From: Janthinobacterium violaceinigrum
GTDB lineage: Bacteria; Pseudomonadota; Gammaproteobacteria; Burkholderiales; Burkholderiaceae_D
Direction of reading: 5' to 3'
Length of the DNA: 64,000 nt
Assembly: GCF_009208555.1 (NCBI RefSeq)
Contig: NZ_WFLI01000012.1
Location: 1 to 64,000, forward strand
The notes beneath the pieces are model-generated. The model was not told the DNA's origin. It searched no databases and worked only from the letters and a program-made list of their open reading frames with translations. The translations under genes were made by a program, and so were the position numbers. Numbering within the stretch: position 1 is the first letter of the stretch; each line of letters opens with the position of its first letter. Below, piece after piece: positions 18,114 through 28,265 of the stretch.

Positions 18114-18328
18114 GATGAGACCTTTCAATATGGATTCGAGTTATTTTTACTAAAGGCGGGCAAAATGTTCCAAATTTGCCAGGCATCGGGCTGTGGTTGA
18201 CAGCAGCTCGATGGCATGACTTCATAGTAAAGACAAAGCAGCAACCACACAGTGCGTTAGCGCACTCAACGGAAAATATGTGCAATTCGGCAAATTTTCC
18301 ATTGAGCACGCTGCCGGCGTTCAGGACC

Positions 18329-19546
18329 TCATGCGCACACGGCCAATGCCGCGTGGCGGGCCGCCACCCATTCCTCGTTGGCCGGTTCCACGCCCACCAC
18401 GATGCGGCTGGCATCGGTGGAAATACGGCTGGCGTTGCGCGCGTTCGCTTCGCTGTCGAGCACGGGACCGATGAAGCCCAGCTCGGCGCAGATGCGCTGG
18501 CGCAGCTCCGCGCTGTGCTCGCCGATACCGGCCGTAAACACCAGCATGTCCAGCCCGCCCAGCACGGCCGTCAGGGCGCCGATCTCGCGCACGATGCGGC
18601 GGATGTACAGGGCCAGCGCGGCGCGGATGCGCTCGCCCGTGGCATCCTGCCGGCCCTGCTGCGCCAGCAGCACGGGCGGGTCGGCCGACACGCCGGACAC
18701 GCCCAGCAAGCCCGATTCGTGGTACAGCACGTGCGCCACTTTTTCCAGCGACAGTTTTTCGATTTCCATCAGGTAGATGACGGCGCCCGGGTCCAGCGAA
18801 CCGCAGCGCGTGCCCATCATCAGGCCGTCGAGCGCGGAAAAGCCCATGGTGGTGGCCACGCTGTGCAGATTGTCCATCGCGCACAGGCTGGCGCCGCTGC
18901 CCAGGTGGGCCACGATGACCTTGCCGCGCGCGACGGAGCCGAAACGCTGCTCCAGCACCAGCGACTGGTATTCGTACGACAGGCCGTGGAAACCGTAGCG
19001 GCGCAAGCCCCGCTCCCACGCATCGTACGGCAGGGCCAGCATCTGCTCGACCTGCGGCACCGTGTGGTGGAACGCCGTGTCGAAGCACGCCACCTGGGCG
19101 ATATCGGGGCGCGATTCGAGCAGCACCTCGATCGCCTCCAGGGCGAACGGCTGGTGCAGGGGCGCCAGCGGGACGAAGCTTTTCAGGTCCGCCAGCACGG
19201 CAAAATCGATGCGCACGGGGGCGAAATACTTGCTGCCACCGTGCACCACGCGGTGCGCCACGGCGCGCAACGGGCGCCCGGCCAGCTGCGCCACGACTTG
19301 CGCGCGGATGTATTCGAGGGCCGCGTGGTGCGGCTGCGCCGGATCCAGCTGCAGCGGGACGGCAGGCAGGCCGCCGGCCCGGTAGGTGGCATGTTCGCGG
19401 CCGATGCCTTCGACCTTGCCGCTCCATTGCGCCTGCTGCGGCAGCACGCCGTCCGCCTGTTCGAACAGGGCGAACTTGATGCTCGACGAGCCGCAATTGA
19501 GCACCAGGATCAGGGTGCCGTCTGCATATGTCACGGGTGCGTTCAT
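18329..19546 (-). CDS. ackA: Acetate/propionate kinase
   Basis: Converts acyl phosphate and ADP to the acid and ATP, the energy-yielding last step of the Pta-Ack fermentative pathway. The protein has 405 aa. Visible motifs are NCGSSSIKFALFE at the N-terminus, HRVVHGG, the catalytic-region HLGSGASLCAM, and FTAGIGEHSAELR near the C-terminus. Its ATG overlaps the stop of the Pta fusion gene by four bases (ATGA). It is the last gene of the fabI-to-ackA operon. Confidence 0.93.
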   Translation of the reverse strand: MNAPVTYADGTLILVLNCGSSSIKFALFEQADGVLPQQAQWSGKVEGIGREHATYRAGGLPAVPLQLDPAQPHHAALEYIRAQVVAQLAGRPLRAVAHRVVHGGSKYFAPVRIDFAVLADLKSFVPLAPLHQPFALEAIEVLLESRPDIAQVACFDTAFHHTVPQVEQMLALPYDAWERGLRRYGFHGLSYEYQSLVLEQRFGSVARGKVIVAHLGSGASLCAMDNLHSVATTMGFSALDGLMMGTRCGSLDPGAVIYLMEIEKLSLEKVAHVLYHESGLLGVSGVSADPPVLLAQQGRQDATGERIRAALALYIRRIVREIGALTAVLGGLDMLVFTAGIGEHSAELRQRICAELGFIGPVLDSEANARNASRISTDASRIVVGVEPANEEWVAARHAALAVCA

Positions 19547-20958
19547 GGCGGCGTGCTCCGGTAATGGTTGGCCAGCATCACGGCGATGGCGCACGAGGCG
19601 ATGCGGCTGGCGCGCGAGTCGGCGCGGCTGGTCAGGATGACGGGGATCTTCGCGCCCAGCACGATGCCGGCGCTGTCCGCGTCGCCCATGTATTCGAGCT
19701 GCTTGGCCAGCATGTTGCCGCTTTCCAGGTCGGGCACCAACAGGATATCGGCGCGGCCCGCCACCTCCGAGACGATGCCCTTGACGGTAGCGGCAGCGAT
19801 CGAGACGGCGTTGTCGAAAGCCAGCGGGCCGTCGAGGATGGCGCCCGTGATCTGGCCGCGGTCGGCCATCTTGCACAGGGCGGCGGCATCGAGCGTGGCC
19901 GGCATGTCCGCGTTCACCGTTTCCACGGCGGCCAGGATGGCCACGCGCGGCTGGGCCACGCCGATCACGTGCGCCAGGTCGATGGCGTTGCGCACGATGT
20001 CGGCCTTCATGGCCAGGTTGGGCGCGATATTGATGGCGGCGTCGGTGATGATGAAAGGACGCGGATACGCGGGCGTCTGCATCAGGAAGCAGTGGCTGAT
20101 GCGGCGCTTGGTGCGCAGGCCGGCGCTGGCGGCCAGCACGGCCGACATCAGTTCATCCGTGTGCAGGCTGCCCTTCATCAGCGCCTCCACTTCGCCCTTG
20201 CCCGCCAGTTCGGCGCCGCGCGCGGCGGCCGCATGGCTATGCTCGACGTCCTCGATGGCGATGCCGGCCAGGCTCAGGCCAGCTTCCAGCGCCACCGCTT
20301 CCAGGCGCGCGCGCGGCGCCACCAGCACGGGCGTGATCAGGCCGGCCGCATGCGCGTCGAGCGCGCCCGACAGGCTCAGTTCATCGCAAGGATGGATCAC
20401 GGCCACCTTGATAGGGCCCAGGGTACGCGCATGTTCCAGCAGGCGCCGCGTGCCGTCGCCGTTGTGCAGACGCACTTCGGGCAGGGTGGCGCGCTGGCGT
20501 TCGATCTGTTCGGCGGGCGCGATCACCTGCGCCTCGCCGTCGAGCACCACGGCGCCATGCTGGTTGACGCAGCGGCACGCCAGGGTCACGTGGCGGCTGC
20601 GCGGATCGAGGGCCGTGACGGTGACGCTGATGGCCAGGGTGTCGCCCACGCGCACGGGCTGCAGGAAGCGCAGGGTCTGGCCCGTGTAGACGGTGCCGGC
20701 GCCGGGCAGGCGCGTGCCCAGCACGGCGGAAATGAGGGCCGCGCCCCACATGCCGTGGGCGATGACGCCCTGGTAGCGGCTGGAGGCGGCAAATTCGGCG
20801 TCCAGGTGCTGCGGGTTGTCGTCGCCCGACATCACCGCGAACAGGGCGATATCGTCCATGCTCAGGGTGCGCGTGATGCTGGCGCTGTCGCCGATGGCGA
20901 TCTGGTCGAAGGTGCGGTTACGCACGATATGCAAATCATCGTCTTGGTTGGTAGTCAT
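19543..20958 (-). CDS. MaoC-like enoyl-CoA hydratase fused to phosphate acetyl/butyryltransferase
   Basis: 471 aa with two enzymes. Residues about 15-145 are a hot-dog fold R-specific hydratase; SGDDNPQHLD holds the catalytic Asp and His pair of the MaoC/PhaJ family. Residues about 160-470 are a phosphotransacetylase/phosphotransbutyrylase domain (MKGSLHTDELMSAVL, ILDGPLAFDNAVS, PVILTSRADS). The fusion channels acyl-CoA toward acyl phosphate, which AckA next door turns into ATP. The same two-domain layout is known from other proteobacteria. Substrate chain length cannot be told from sequence. Confidence 0.9.
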   Translation of the reverse strand: MTTNQDDDLHIVRNRTFDQIAIGDSASITRTLSMDDIALFAVMSGDDNPQHLDAEFAASSRYQGVIAHGMWGAALISAVLGTRLPGAGTVYTGQTLRFLQPVRVGDTLAISVTVTALDPRSRHVTLACRCVNQHGAVVLDGEAQVIAPAEQIERQRATLPEVRLHNGDGTRRLLEHARTLGPIKVAVIHPCDELSLSGALDAHAAGLITPVLVAPRARLEAVALEAGLSLAGIAIEDVEHSHAAAARGAELAGKGEVEALMKGSLHTDELMSAVLAASAGLRTKRRISHCFLMQTPAYPRPFIITDAAINIAPNLAMKADIVRNAIDLAHVIGVAQPRVAILAAVETVNADMPATLDAAALCKMADRGQITGAILDGPLAFDNAVSIAAATVKGIVSEVAGRADILLVPDLESGNMLAKQLEYMGDADSAGIVLGAKIPVILTSRADSRASRIASCAIAVMLANHYRSTPP

Positions 20959-20967
20959 CGTGGTCTT

Positions 20968-23256
20968 CTAGGCAGGGGTAATGTTTTTGGCGGATTTGGC
21001 CTTGGCCTTGGTCCGGGAAGCAGGCTGCGATGCCGGCTGGGATGCGCGCGCGGCCGGCGGCAGCGCCCTGGCTTGCGCCTGGATGGCCCGGTCGAATACC
21101 TCCAGCATCTGCTGCAGGCTCGCTTCCTCGTCCGGCGTCGGCGCTTCGGGCACTTGCAGCACCTGCTGCAGCCATTCGCCCAGCGCGCCGATGGCATCCG
21201 GTTCCGCACGCGACAGCAAGGTCGGCAAGGCAGCGATGGCGGCATCGAAATCATGCAGCATCAAGCGCGCCTGCTGGCGCACGATGCCGCGGAATTCCTC
21301 CATGCTGAAATCCTGCGTGTACTGCGGCTTGATCAGTTTCAAGGCCAGGTTGACGCGGCGCTCGTCGGCGATCATGCGGAAGCGGTAGATGTAGAACAGC
21401 GCGCGCACAGCCGCTTCCACCAGGCCGCCGCGCTGCATGTCCTCGTCCATCTTGCGCGTTTCGCAGCGCACGTATTCGCAATGCTCGGGCGAGATGCCGG
21501 GATGGGGGCGCGGCGGCGTAGTGTCGCCGATGGCTTGTCCCGTCAGCGCCTGCACCAGGGGCGAGCCGTACACCAGGTCGAAGGTGGTTTCCTGCACCGT
21601 ATCACGCCAGTCGCGCCAGCTGTTCAAGCCGGCCGTGATGGCGCCGGAGATGGCTTCCTGCATGGCCAGCAGCGGATTGTCGGGCGCCACCGGCTGGCGG
21701 TGAGCGCGCACTTTTTCCGCCTCCCTGGCCACCAGCTTGGCCAGGGGATTGTGGTCGGTCCAGCGCTCGTACGATACGCGCAGCGGATGCGACAGCTGCA
21801 GGAAACGCGCCGACTGCGGCGTGACCATGGCGCGCACCCACGGCTGCGCGAACGTGCGGTACAGCGCCAGGTTCACTTCGGACACGCGCGCGGCGGCGGC
21901 GAACTTGCGGTCGTTTTCCACGCCAGGCTGCACGATGGCGCGCACGTCCTCGATGCCGCGGTGCTCGACCTGCAGCACGTAGTCGCCGCTGGCCAGGTCG
22001 GCGTTCGGCGTGTCGGGCGTCTTGTCGACGATCCGCGCTTCGTAGATGCCGGCCGGCAGCAGATTGATCAGGTCGATATTGCTGGCGAATTTCTGGTGTT
22101 CCTTGTGCCCCACCTTGGCCGAGACGAAGATGCCCAGGTGGCCGATGCTGTCATGCACGGCGTAGACAATGGTCTGGTCGTGCATCAGCACATCGTTGTC
22201 GTCGCGGTACAGGTCCGTGATCCAGCCCAGCGCCTGCGGCGGCGGCGTGATGTTGTCGCCGTTCGAGCAGAACACGACGATGGGCGAACGGATATTGCGC
22301 AAGTCCAGGCGCACGCCGTCGGAGGTGATCAGTTCGGCCGTGGCCAGGCGGTTGCCGATGAACAGATTGTCGACGATGTACTGCATCTCGACGTCGTTGA
22401 GGAACACGTGGCCGCCCCAGTATTTTTCAAATTCCAGGTAGCGCGGCGCTTCCGTGTCGATGTTCGCGTACAGGTTGTACTGCTTGGTCCACAGGGTGTT
22501 GGCCGGGTTCAGCTTCTCGAAATTCTGCACCAGGCTGGCGCCGTCGAAGCGCCCGTTGCCCAGGTCGCCCGCCAGCGCCGTGGCCCAGCTGCCGCCCATC
22601 AGCCCGCCCGCGTAGCGCATGGGGTTGCGGCCATGCCAGCCGGCCCAGTACGACACGGGCGCGCCGGCCACGATGATGGGGCCGAACAGTTCCGGACGCA
22701 TGGCGGCCGTCATGAGGATCTGCCAGCCCGCCTGGCAATTGCCGATGACGACGGGTTTGCCCTCGCTGAGCGGATGCAGGGCGATGACTTTCTCCAGGAA
22801 GGCCGCCTCGGCGTGCATCACGTCTTCCACCGTCTGTCCCGGCACGGGATCGGGCAGGAAGCCGATGAAGTAGCATGGATGGCCAGCGCGCAGGGCCACG
22901 CCAATCTCGCTTTCCGCCTTGAAGCCGCCGATGCCGGGACCATGGCCGGCGCGCGGATCGACGACGACGAAGGGGCGTTTCGATGGATCGGGCTGCGGCG
23001 CATCGGGCGTCAGGATGCGCGCCAGGCCGTAGTTGACGGGGCGCGCCAGCTCCAGGCCGGACATCACCAGTTCGGCGGGAAAATCCAGCACGTTCGGCAC
23101 TACCTCGGCCAGGTGCTCCTGGTACTGGTTGCCGCGCCGGCGCATCACGTCCGCATACAGCACGATGCGCTGCCACGAGTCGCGTGCATAGTCGCCCAGC
23201 ATGCCCAGGGACGGCAAGCCGCCGGTGGAAAAAAATGGAGCAGATTCGATCTTCAT
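20968..23256 (-). CDS. DUF3141 protein, alpha/beta-hydrolase related to PHA synthases
   Basis: 762 aa. The N-terminal part is a polyhydroxyalkanoate synthase-like alpha/beta hydrolase. VIGNCQAGW (Cys 174) is the nucleophile elbow with Cys in place of Ser, as in PHA synthases. A His-containing HDSIGHLGIFVS segment may supply the catalytic His. The C-terminal 350 residues are helical and end in a basic tail (RTKAKAKSAKN). The start at 23256 was chosen because AAGGA precedes it. It sits between the export genes and the MaoC-Pta fusion. No biochemical role is established. Confidence 0.85.
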   Translation of the reverse strand: MKIESAPFFSTGGLPSLGMLGDYARDSWQRIVLYADVMRRRGNQYQEHLAEVVPNVLDFPAELVMSGLELARPVNYGLARILTPDAPQPDPSKRPFVVVDPRAGHGPGIGGFKAESEIGVALRAGHPCYFIGFLPDPVPGQTVEDVMHAEAAFLEKVIALHPLSEGKPVVIGNCQAGWQILMTAAMRPELFGPIIVAGAPVSYWAGWHGRNPMRYAGGLMGGSWATALAGDLGNGRFDGASLVQNFEKLNPANTLWTKQYNLYANIDTEAPRYLEFEKYWGGHVFLNDVEMQYIVDNLFIGNRLATAELITSDGVRLDLRNIRSPIVVFCSNGDNITPPPQALGWITDLYRDDNDVLMHDQTIVYAVHDSIGHLGIFVSAKVGHKEHQKFASNIDLINLLPAGIYEARIVDKTPDTPNADLASGDYVLQVEHRGIEDVRAIVQPGVENDRKFAAAARVSEVNLALYRTFAQPWVRAMVTPQSARFLQLSHPLRVSYERWTDHNPLAKLVAREAEKVRAHRQPVAPDNPLLAMQEAISGAITAGLNSWRDWRDTVQETTFDLVYGSPLVQALTGQAIGDTTPPRPHPGISPEHCEYVRCETRKMDEDMQRGGLVEAAVRALFYIYRFRMIADERRVNLALKLIKPQYTQDFSMEEFRGIVRQQARLMLHDFDAAIAALPTLLSRAEPDAIGALGEWLQQVLQVPEAPTPDEEASLQQMLEVFDRAIQAQARALPPAARASQPASQPASRTKAKAKSAKNITPA

Positions 23257-23304
23257 GGCTATCCTTTTCATGCAAACAGGCGCCGGAACATTCCGGCGCC
23301 GGGC

Positions 23305-24429
23305 CTACGCCATCTGGCTGATGGTCTTGCGAAAACGCGCCAGCGCGAAGGTAAACAGGGCCGTGCCGATTGCCAGCAGGGCCAGGAACGGTTTCCATAC
23401 CACGTCGATGCCGGCGCCCCGGTACAGGATCGCCTGGCTCAATTCGACGAAATGCGTGGTCGGGGCGATCAGCATGATGTTCTGCACCAGCTCGGGCATG
23501 CTTTCGCGCGGCGTGCTGCCGCCCGAAAGCATCTGCAGCGGCAGCAGCACGAGAATCAGCAGCATGCCGAACTGCGGCATGCTGCGCGCCACGGTGGCGA
23601 GGAAAATTCCCATCGACGTGGTGGCAAACAGGTGCAGGGCCGCGCCGCACAGGAACAGCGCGATCGAGCCTTCGATGGGCACGTGCAGCATGCCGCGCAC
23701 CACCAGGTTCAGCGACAGGGCGGCGGCCAGCAGCACCACCAGGCCCATCGACCAGACCTTGCCCAGCATGATTTCGGCCGGCGTCACGGGCATCACCAGC
23801 AGATGTTCGATGGTGCCGTGTTCGCGTTCGCGGATCAGGGCCGCGCCCGTGAGGATGATCGACAGCATCGTCACCTGGTTGATGATTTCCATCAGCGAGC
23901 CAAACCACGCCTGGCTCAGCGAAGGATTGAAGCGCGCGCGCATCACCAGTTCCACGGGCGAGACCGTCGCGCCCCGGTAGCGTTTCGCGAATTCGGATAT
24001 TTCGCCGGCGACGATCTGCTGGATGTAGCCGCTGCCGCTGAAGGCCTGGCTCATGCGCGTGGCGTCCACGTTCAGCTGCAGCTCCGCCTGGCGTCCGCCC
24101 AGCACGTCGGCCTGCAGCTTGGGCGGTATCGTCAGCACGAACGTGTACTGGCCCGCATCGAGGCCCGCATCGACCTGGCTCTGGTTGATCATGGCCGGCG
24201 GCGTGAACTGCGGCGGGAAGAAGGCCGAGGCGATGCGCCCGGACAGGGGCGAACCATCCTCGTCGACGATGGCGATCGAGGCCATGTGCAGGGTTTCCGG
24301 CTTGGCCGTGGCGGCCACGTAGATGGCCAAGGTGAACGTGTAGAGGATCAGGATCAGCATCATCGGGTCGCGGATCAGGCTCCAGATTTCCTTCACGCCC
24401 AGGCGGTAGATGTTTTCAAGATGCCGCAT
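23305..24429 (-). CDS. ABC-2 type permease (YhhJ-like)
   Basis: 374 aa. It has one N-terminal span (about 20-42), a large periplasmic domain (about 45-180), then five hydrophobic segments. The conserved ABC-2 stretch REREHGTIEHLLVMPVTPAEIMLGK is at about residues 200-225. It resembles E. coli YhhJ, the partner permease of RbbA. It lies one base after rbbA, so the two are translated together. The substrate is unknown. Confidence 0.9.
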   Translation of the reverse strand: MRHLENIYRLGVKEIWSLIRDPMMLILILYTFTLAIYVAATAKPETLHMASIAIVDEDGSPLSGRIASAFFPPQFTPPAMINQSQVDAGLDAGQYTFVLTIPPKLQADVLGGRQAELQLNVDATRMSQAFSGSGYIQQIVAGEISEFAKRYRGATVSPVELVMRARFNPSLSQAWFGSLMEIINQVTMLSIILTGAALIREREHGTIEHLLVMPVTPAEIMLGKVWSMGLVVLLAAALSLNLVVRGMLHVPIEGSIALFLCGAALHLFATTSMGIFLATVARSMPQFGMLLILVLLPLQMLSGGSTPRESMPELVQNIMLIAPTTHFVELSQAILYRGAGIDVVWKPFLALLAIGTALFTFALARFRKTISQMA

Positions 24430-24430
24430 A

Positions 24431-27178
24431 TCAGCTCTCCTGTTTCTTCAGCAGCGCCACCGTCACGCCGAGGATCACGGGGATCGCCACGATCAGGGGC
24501 CAGAACGAGGCATGCAGGTCGCCGAAGCCCAGCGCCTTGTTGAACACGCCACGGCTGATATTGAGCATGTGCGTGGCCGGATACATCAGGCCGATCGCCT
24601 TGCCCACGCCTTCCATCGACGAGACGGGATTGAGCAGGCCGGAAAACTGGATGGCCGGGATCATGGTGCCGATCATCGTCACGAACAGGGCCGCGATCTG
24701 GCTGCGCGTAAAGGTCGAAGCAAACAGGCCGATGCCGGTGGCGCAGATATTGAAGATGAAGGTGGCGCCGATCAGGGTCGGCAGGCTGCCCTTGATCGGC
24801 ACGCCGAAGGCGGTGACCGCCAGCAGCGCCATGAGCACGAAGTTGAGCATGGCCAGCAGCACGTAGGGCACCTGCTTGCCGAGCAGGAATTCCAGGCGCG
24901 TGACGGGCGTCACGTACAGATTGATGATGGAACCGAGTTCCTTTTCGCGCACCACGGACAGCGCCGCCAGCATGGCCGGCAGCATCAGCAGCAGCAGGGG
25001 AATCACGGCCGGCACCATCGCCGGCAGGCTTTTCACGTCGGGGTTGTAGCGGTAGCGCGTCTCGATGGCGACGGGGTTGCTCATCTTGATGCCATAGCGG
25101 TGCAGGGCCTGGTCCGCCAGCCACAGCTGGTGCATGCCCTGCACATAGCCCTGCACGGTTTCGGCGCGCATCGGCATGGCGCCGTCGATCCACGCGCCCA
25201 CCTGCGCCGGCGCGCCGCGCTGCACGTCGCGCGCGAAGCCGGGCGGAATCTCGATGGCCAGCGACAGTTCGCCGCTGCGCATGCGCTTGTCGATATCGGC
25301 ATAGTCGCGCAGCGGCGGGCGTTCGACGAAGTAGCGCGAGCCGGCCAGGTTGTTCGTGTAGTTCTGGCTCAGGGTCGTCTGGTCGTGGTCGAGCACCGCG
25401 TAGCTCAAGTCTTCGACATCCAGGCTGATGCCGAAGCCGATCACGAACAGCAGCAGCACGGAGCCGCCCAGCGCCAGGGTCAGGCGTACGGGATCGCGGC
25501 GCAGTTCCAAGGTTTCGCGCCACATGTAGCTGAGCATGCGTCCCAGGCTGAAGCGGCTGCGTTTATGCTCCTGCTGCGGCTCCGGCGCTGCCGCCTTCTG
25601 CACGGGCGCCTCGCTTTCCTGCGCCGCGGCCGTGCCGCCGCCCGCCTCTTCCAGGTAGGCGATGAAAGCCGCTTCCAGCGACGGCGCGCCCTTCTTGCGC
25701 ACCAGTTCGGCCGGCGCATCGCTGACAAGCACTTTCCCCGCATGCATCAGCGAGATGCGGTCGCAGCGCTCGGCCTCGTTCATGAAGTGGGTGGAAATGA
25801 AAATGGTGACGTGGTCGCGCCGCGCCAGCTCGATCATCAGGCGCCAGAAATTGTCGCGTGCAATGGGGTCGACGCCGGACGTGGGCTCGTCGAGGATCAG
25901 CATTTCCGGCTTGTGCACCATGGCCACGGCCAGCGACAGGCGCTGGCGTATGCCCAGCGGCAGGCTGTCGGGCAAGTCGTCCATCACCTCGCGCAAGTCG
26001 AAGCGCTGCGCCATTTCATCGATCCTGGCCGGGATCTCGCCTTGCGACACGTGGAACAGGCGCGCATGCAGCACCAGGTTCTGGCGCACCGTCAGTTCGC
26101 TGTACAGGGAAAACGCCTGCGACATGTAGCCGACCCTGCGCCGCGTATCGATATCGTTGGAATCGACTTCCTTGCCGAACAGCCAGGCCTTGCCTTCCGT
26201 GGCCGGCAGCAGGCCCGTGAGCATCTTCATGGTGGTCGACTTGCCGCAGCCGTTCGAACCGAGGAAGCCGAAAATCTCGCCGCGGCCGATGCGGAAATTC
26301 ACATGGTCGACGGCCGTGAAATCGCCGAAGCGCATGGTCAGGTCCTTGGCCTCGATGGCCACGTCCTGCGCGCTGGCCGCGTCCAGCGGCGTGATCACCA
26401 CGGGCTGGTGGCCCGCGCGCTTGGCCTCGGGCAGCAGCTTGATGAAGGCCGCTTCCAGGTTGTCGCTGTGCGTGCGCGCCAGCAGCTCGGCCGGCGTGCC
26501 CGTGTCGAGCACCTTGCCGTCATCCATGGCCACCAGCCAATCGAAGCGCTGCGCCTCGTCCATGTAGGCGGTGGCCACCATCACGCTCATCTGCGGGCGC
26601 TGCACGCGGATGCCAGCGATCAGGTCCCAGAACTGGGCCCGCGCCAGCGGATCGACGCCGGTGGTCGGCTCGTCGAGAATGAGCAGGTCGGGATCGTGGA
26701 TCAGCGCGCAGCACAGGCCCAGCTTCTGCTTCATGCCGCCCGACAGCTTGCCCGCCGGGCGCGCCAGGAACGGGTGCAGGCCCGTGCTGCGGGTCAGCTG
26801 GTCGATGCGGCGCCGGCGTTCGGCCGCGTCGTGACCGAACAGGCGCGCGAAAAACTGCAGGTTTTCCTCGACCGACAGGGTCGGATACAGGTTTTTGCCC
26901 AGGCCTTGCGGCATGTAGGCGATGCGCGGACAGACGTCGTCGCGGTGGCGCGCATCCTGCATGTCGCCGCCCAGCGCCACGACGGTACCTTGCTGCACGG
27001 CGCGCGCACCGGCCACCAGCGACAGCAGGCTCGATTTGCCCACGCCATCGGGACCGATCAAGCCCACCATGCGGCCGGCCGGCACGTCCAGGTCGATGGC
27101 GTCGAGCGCCACCGTCTTGCCGTAATGCTGGCTGACGCCCTTGATGCTGACAACAAAGGAAGTGGCCGCTGCACTCAC
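24431..27178 (-). CDS. rbbA: RbbA-like ABC protein: two ATPase domains plus permease
   Basis: 915 aa, the length of E. coli RbbA. Domain 1 has [20 protein letters not shown] and [12 protein letters not shown]. Domain 2 (from about residue 275) has [11 protein letters not shown] and [12 protein letters not shown], and its signature is LPLGIRQRL, which from memory is normal in this family. The C-terminal 380 residues form an ABC-2 permease. It overlaps the HlyD-adaptor gene by four bases. Together with its neighbours it forms a complete outer-membrane exporter. E. coli RbbA has been linked to ribosomes, but gene context here points to export. Confidence 0.9.
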   Translation of the reverse strand: MSAAATSFVVSIKGVSQHYGKTVALDAIDLDVPAGRMVGLIGPDGVGKSSLLSLVAGARAVQQGTVVALGGDMQDARHRDDVCPRIAYMPQGLGKNLYPTLSVEENLQFFARLFGHDAAERRRRIDQLTRSTGLHPFLARPAGKLSGGMKQKLGLCCALIHDPDLLILDEPTTGVDPLARAQFWDLIAGIRVQRPQMSVMVATAYMDEAQRFDWLVAMDDGKVLDTGTPAELLARTHSDNLEAAFIKLLPEAKRAGHQPVVITPLDAASAQDVAIEAKDLTMRFGDFTAVDHVNFRIGRGEIFGFLGSNGCGKSTTMKMLTGLLPATEGKAWLFGKEVDSNDIDTRRRVGYMSQAFSLYSELTVRQNLVLHARLFHVSQGEIPARIDEMAQRFDLREVMDDLPDSLPLGIRQRLSLAVAMVHKPEMLILDEPTSGVDPIARDNFWRLMIELARRDHVTIFISTHFMNEAERCDRISLMHAGKVLVSDAPAELVRKKGAPSLEAAFIAYLEEAGGGTAAAQESEAPVQKAAAPEPQQEHKRSRFSLGRMLSYMWRETLELRRDPVRLTLALGGSVLLLFVIGFGISLDVEDLSYAVLDHDQTTLSQNYTNNLAGSRYFVERPPLRDYADIDKRMRSGELSLAIEIPPGFARDVQRGAPAQVGAWIDGAMPMRAETVQGYVQGMHQLWLADQALHRYGIKMSNPVAIETRYRYNPDVKSLPAMVPAVIPLLLLMLPAMLAALSVVREKELGSIINLYVTPVTRLEFLLGKQVPYVLLAMLNFVLMALLAVTAFGVPIKGSLPTLIGATFIFNICATGIGLFASTFTRSQIAALFVTMIGTMIPAIQFSGLLNPVSSMEGVGKAIGLMYPATHMLNISRGVFNKALGFGDLHASFWPLIVAIPVILGVTVALLKKQES

Positions 27179-28248
27179 TGCGGAACCTTCGCCGTCAGTT
27201 CAGCGGGCCATGCCTGCTGCGCATCGAGCCGCACCCAGGCCACGCCGGGCAAGCCCACCTTGACCAGGGCCAGGTGCTTTTGCAGCAGCTCGCGGCTGAT
27301 CTGCGCCTTCACGCGGAACATCAGTTTCTGCCGTTCGCTGGCCGTTTCCACCGTTTTCGGCGTGAACTGCGCGCTGGCCGCGACAAACGAGATCGTTGCC
27401 GGAATCACGTAATTGGGCGCCGCGTCGAGGATGATGCGCACTTCGCCGCCCAGCGCCACCTTGCCGGCCGCCGTCTCGGGCAGGAAGAAGGTCATGTAGA
27501 CGTCCGACAGGTCGACCAGGTTGAGCACCTTGCCGCCGCCAGCCAGCACTTCGCCCTGCTGCGCCACCAGGTACTGCACGCGGCCGTCGCGCGGCGCCGC
27601 CAGCTGGCCATCGGCCAGGTCGGCGTCGATGCGCGCCGTGGTCGCCTCGGCGGCCGTCACGGCCGAACGGGAACCGACCACCTGCGCCCTGGCCGCGTCG
27701 ATGGCGGCCTGCGCCGCCGTCACCTGCGCCTTGGCCGCGTTCAGGGCGGCGGCCACGCTGCGCACGCGTGCGCGGTCGTCGTCGAGTTCCTGCACCGAAG
27801 AGGCGCCCTCCTGCGACAGGGTTTCCGAGCGGGCCAGGCGGCGCCTGGCCGCATCGAGTTCGCTTTCGCGCTGCGCCACCATGGCCAGCGCGGCCGCCTT
27901 GTCGCTTTCGCGCACGGCCACCTGCGCCTGCGCGCCCACCACGGCGTCGGATGCCTGCTGCTGGCGCGCGCGCGCCTCGTCGCGCTGGGCCGTCAGCGAA
28001 TCGACCTGCATGGTGGCCAGCGGCTGGCCCGCCTTGACGAAGTCGCCCTCGCGCACGAGGATCTCCTTGACCCGGCCGGCCAGCTTGGTGGCGACATCGA
28101 TCTCGGTCGCCTCAATGCGGCCATTGCCGCTAACGAAACCTTCGCCGGGGCCCGTGGGACGCATTTTTTTCCAGGCCACAAAGCCCAGCACGAGGACAGC
28201 CACGAGCAGCGCGGCGGGAACAAATTTTTTCTTCAATTGTGGAGTCAT
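27175..28248 (-). CDS. HlyD-family periplasmic adaptor (YhiI-like)
   Basis: 357 aa. It has an N-terminal membrane anchor (about 10-27), a biotinyl-lipoyl-like half ([24 protein letters not shown]), a long coiled-coil hairpin rich in Ala/Gln/Arg (about 75-200), and the second lipoyl half ([20 protein letters not shown]). It links the RbbA/YhhJ inner-membrane unit to the outer-membrane factor encoded just upstream. Confidence 0.92.
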   Translation of the reverse strand: MTPQLKKKFVPAALLVAVLVLGFVAWKKMRPTGPGEGFVSGNGRIEATEIDVATKLAGRVKEILVREGDFVKAGQPLATMQVDSLTAQRDEARARQQQASDAVVGAQAQVAVRESDKAAALAMVAQRESELDAARRRLARSETLSQEGASSVQELDDDRARVRSVAAALNAAKAQVTAAQAAIDAARAQVVGSRSAVTAAEATTARIDADLADGQLAAPRDGRVQYLVAQQGEVLAGGGKVLNLVDLSDVYMTFFLPETAAGKVALGGEVRIILDAAPNYVIPATISFVAASAQFTPKTVETASERQKLMFRVKAQISRELLQKHLALVKVGLPGVAWVRLDAQQAWPAELTAKVPQ

Positions 28249-28265
28249 GGTATCGGCAATCGCGT

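Noticed and set aside
19528..24543. A 1671-codon plus-strand open frame
   Set aside because: It is antisense to ackA, MaoC-Pta, DUF3141 and the ABC permease, and rich in His, Arg, Gln and Gly, the usual signature of the GC-rich shadow frame.
24431..27178. Degenerate second ABC signature (LPLGIRQRL) as a sign of decay
   Set aside because: From memory the same form is found in E. coli RbbA, so it is a family trait.
24410..27412. A 1000-codon plus-strand frame
   Set aside because: It is antisense to rbbA; its composition is that of a shadow frame.
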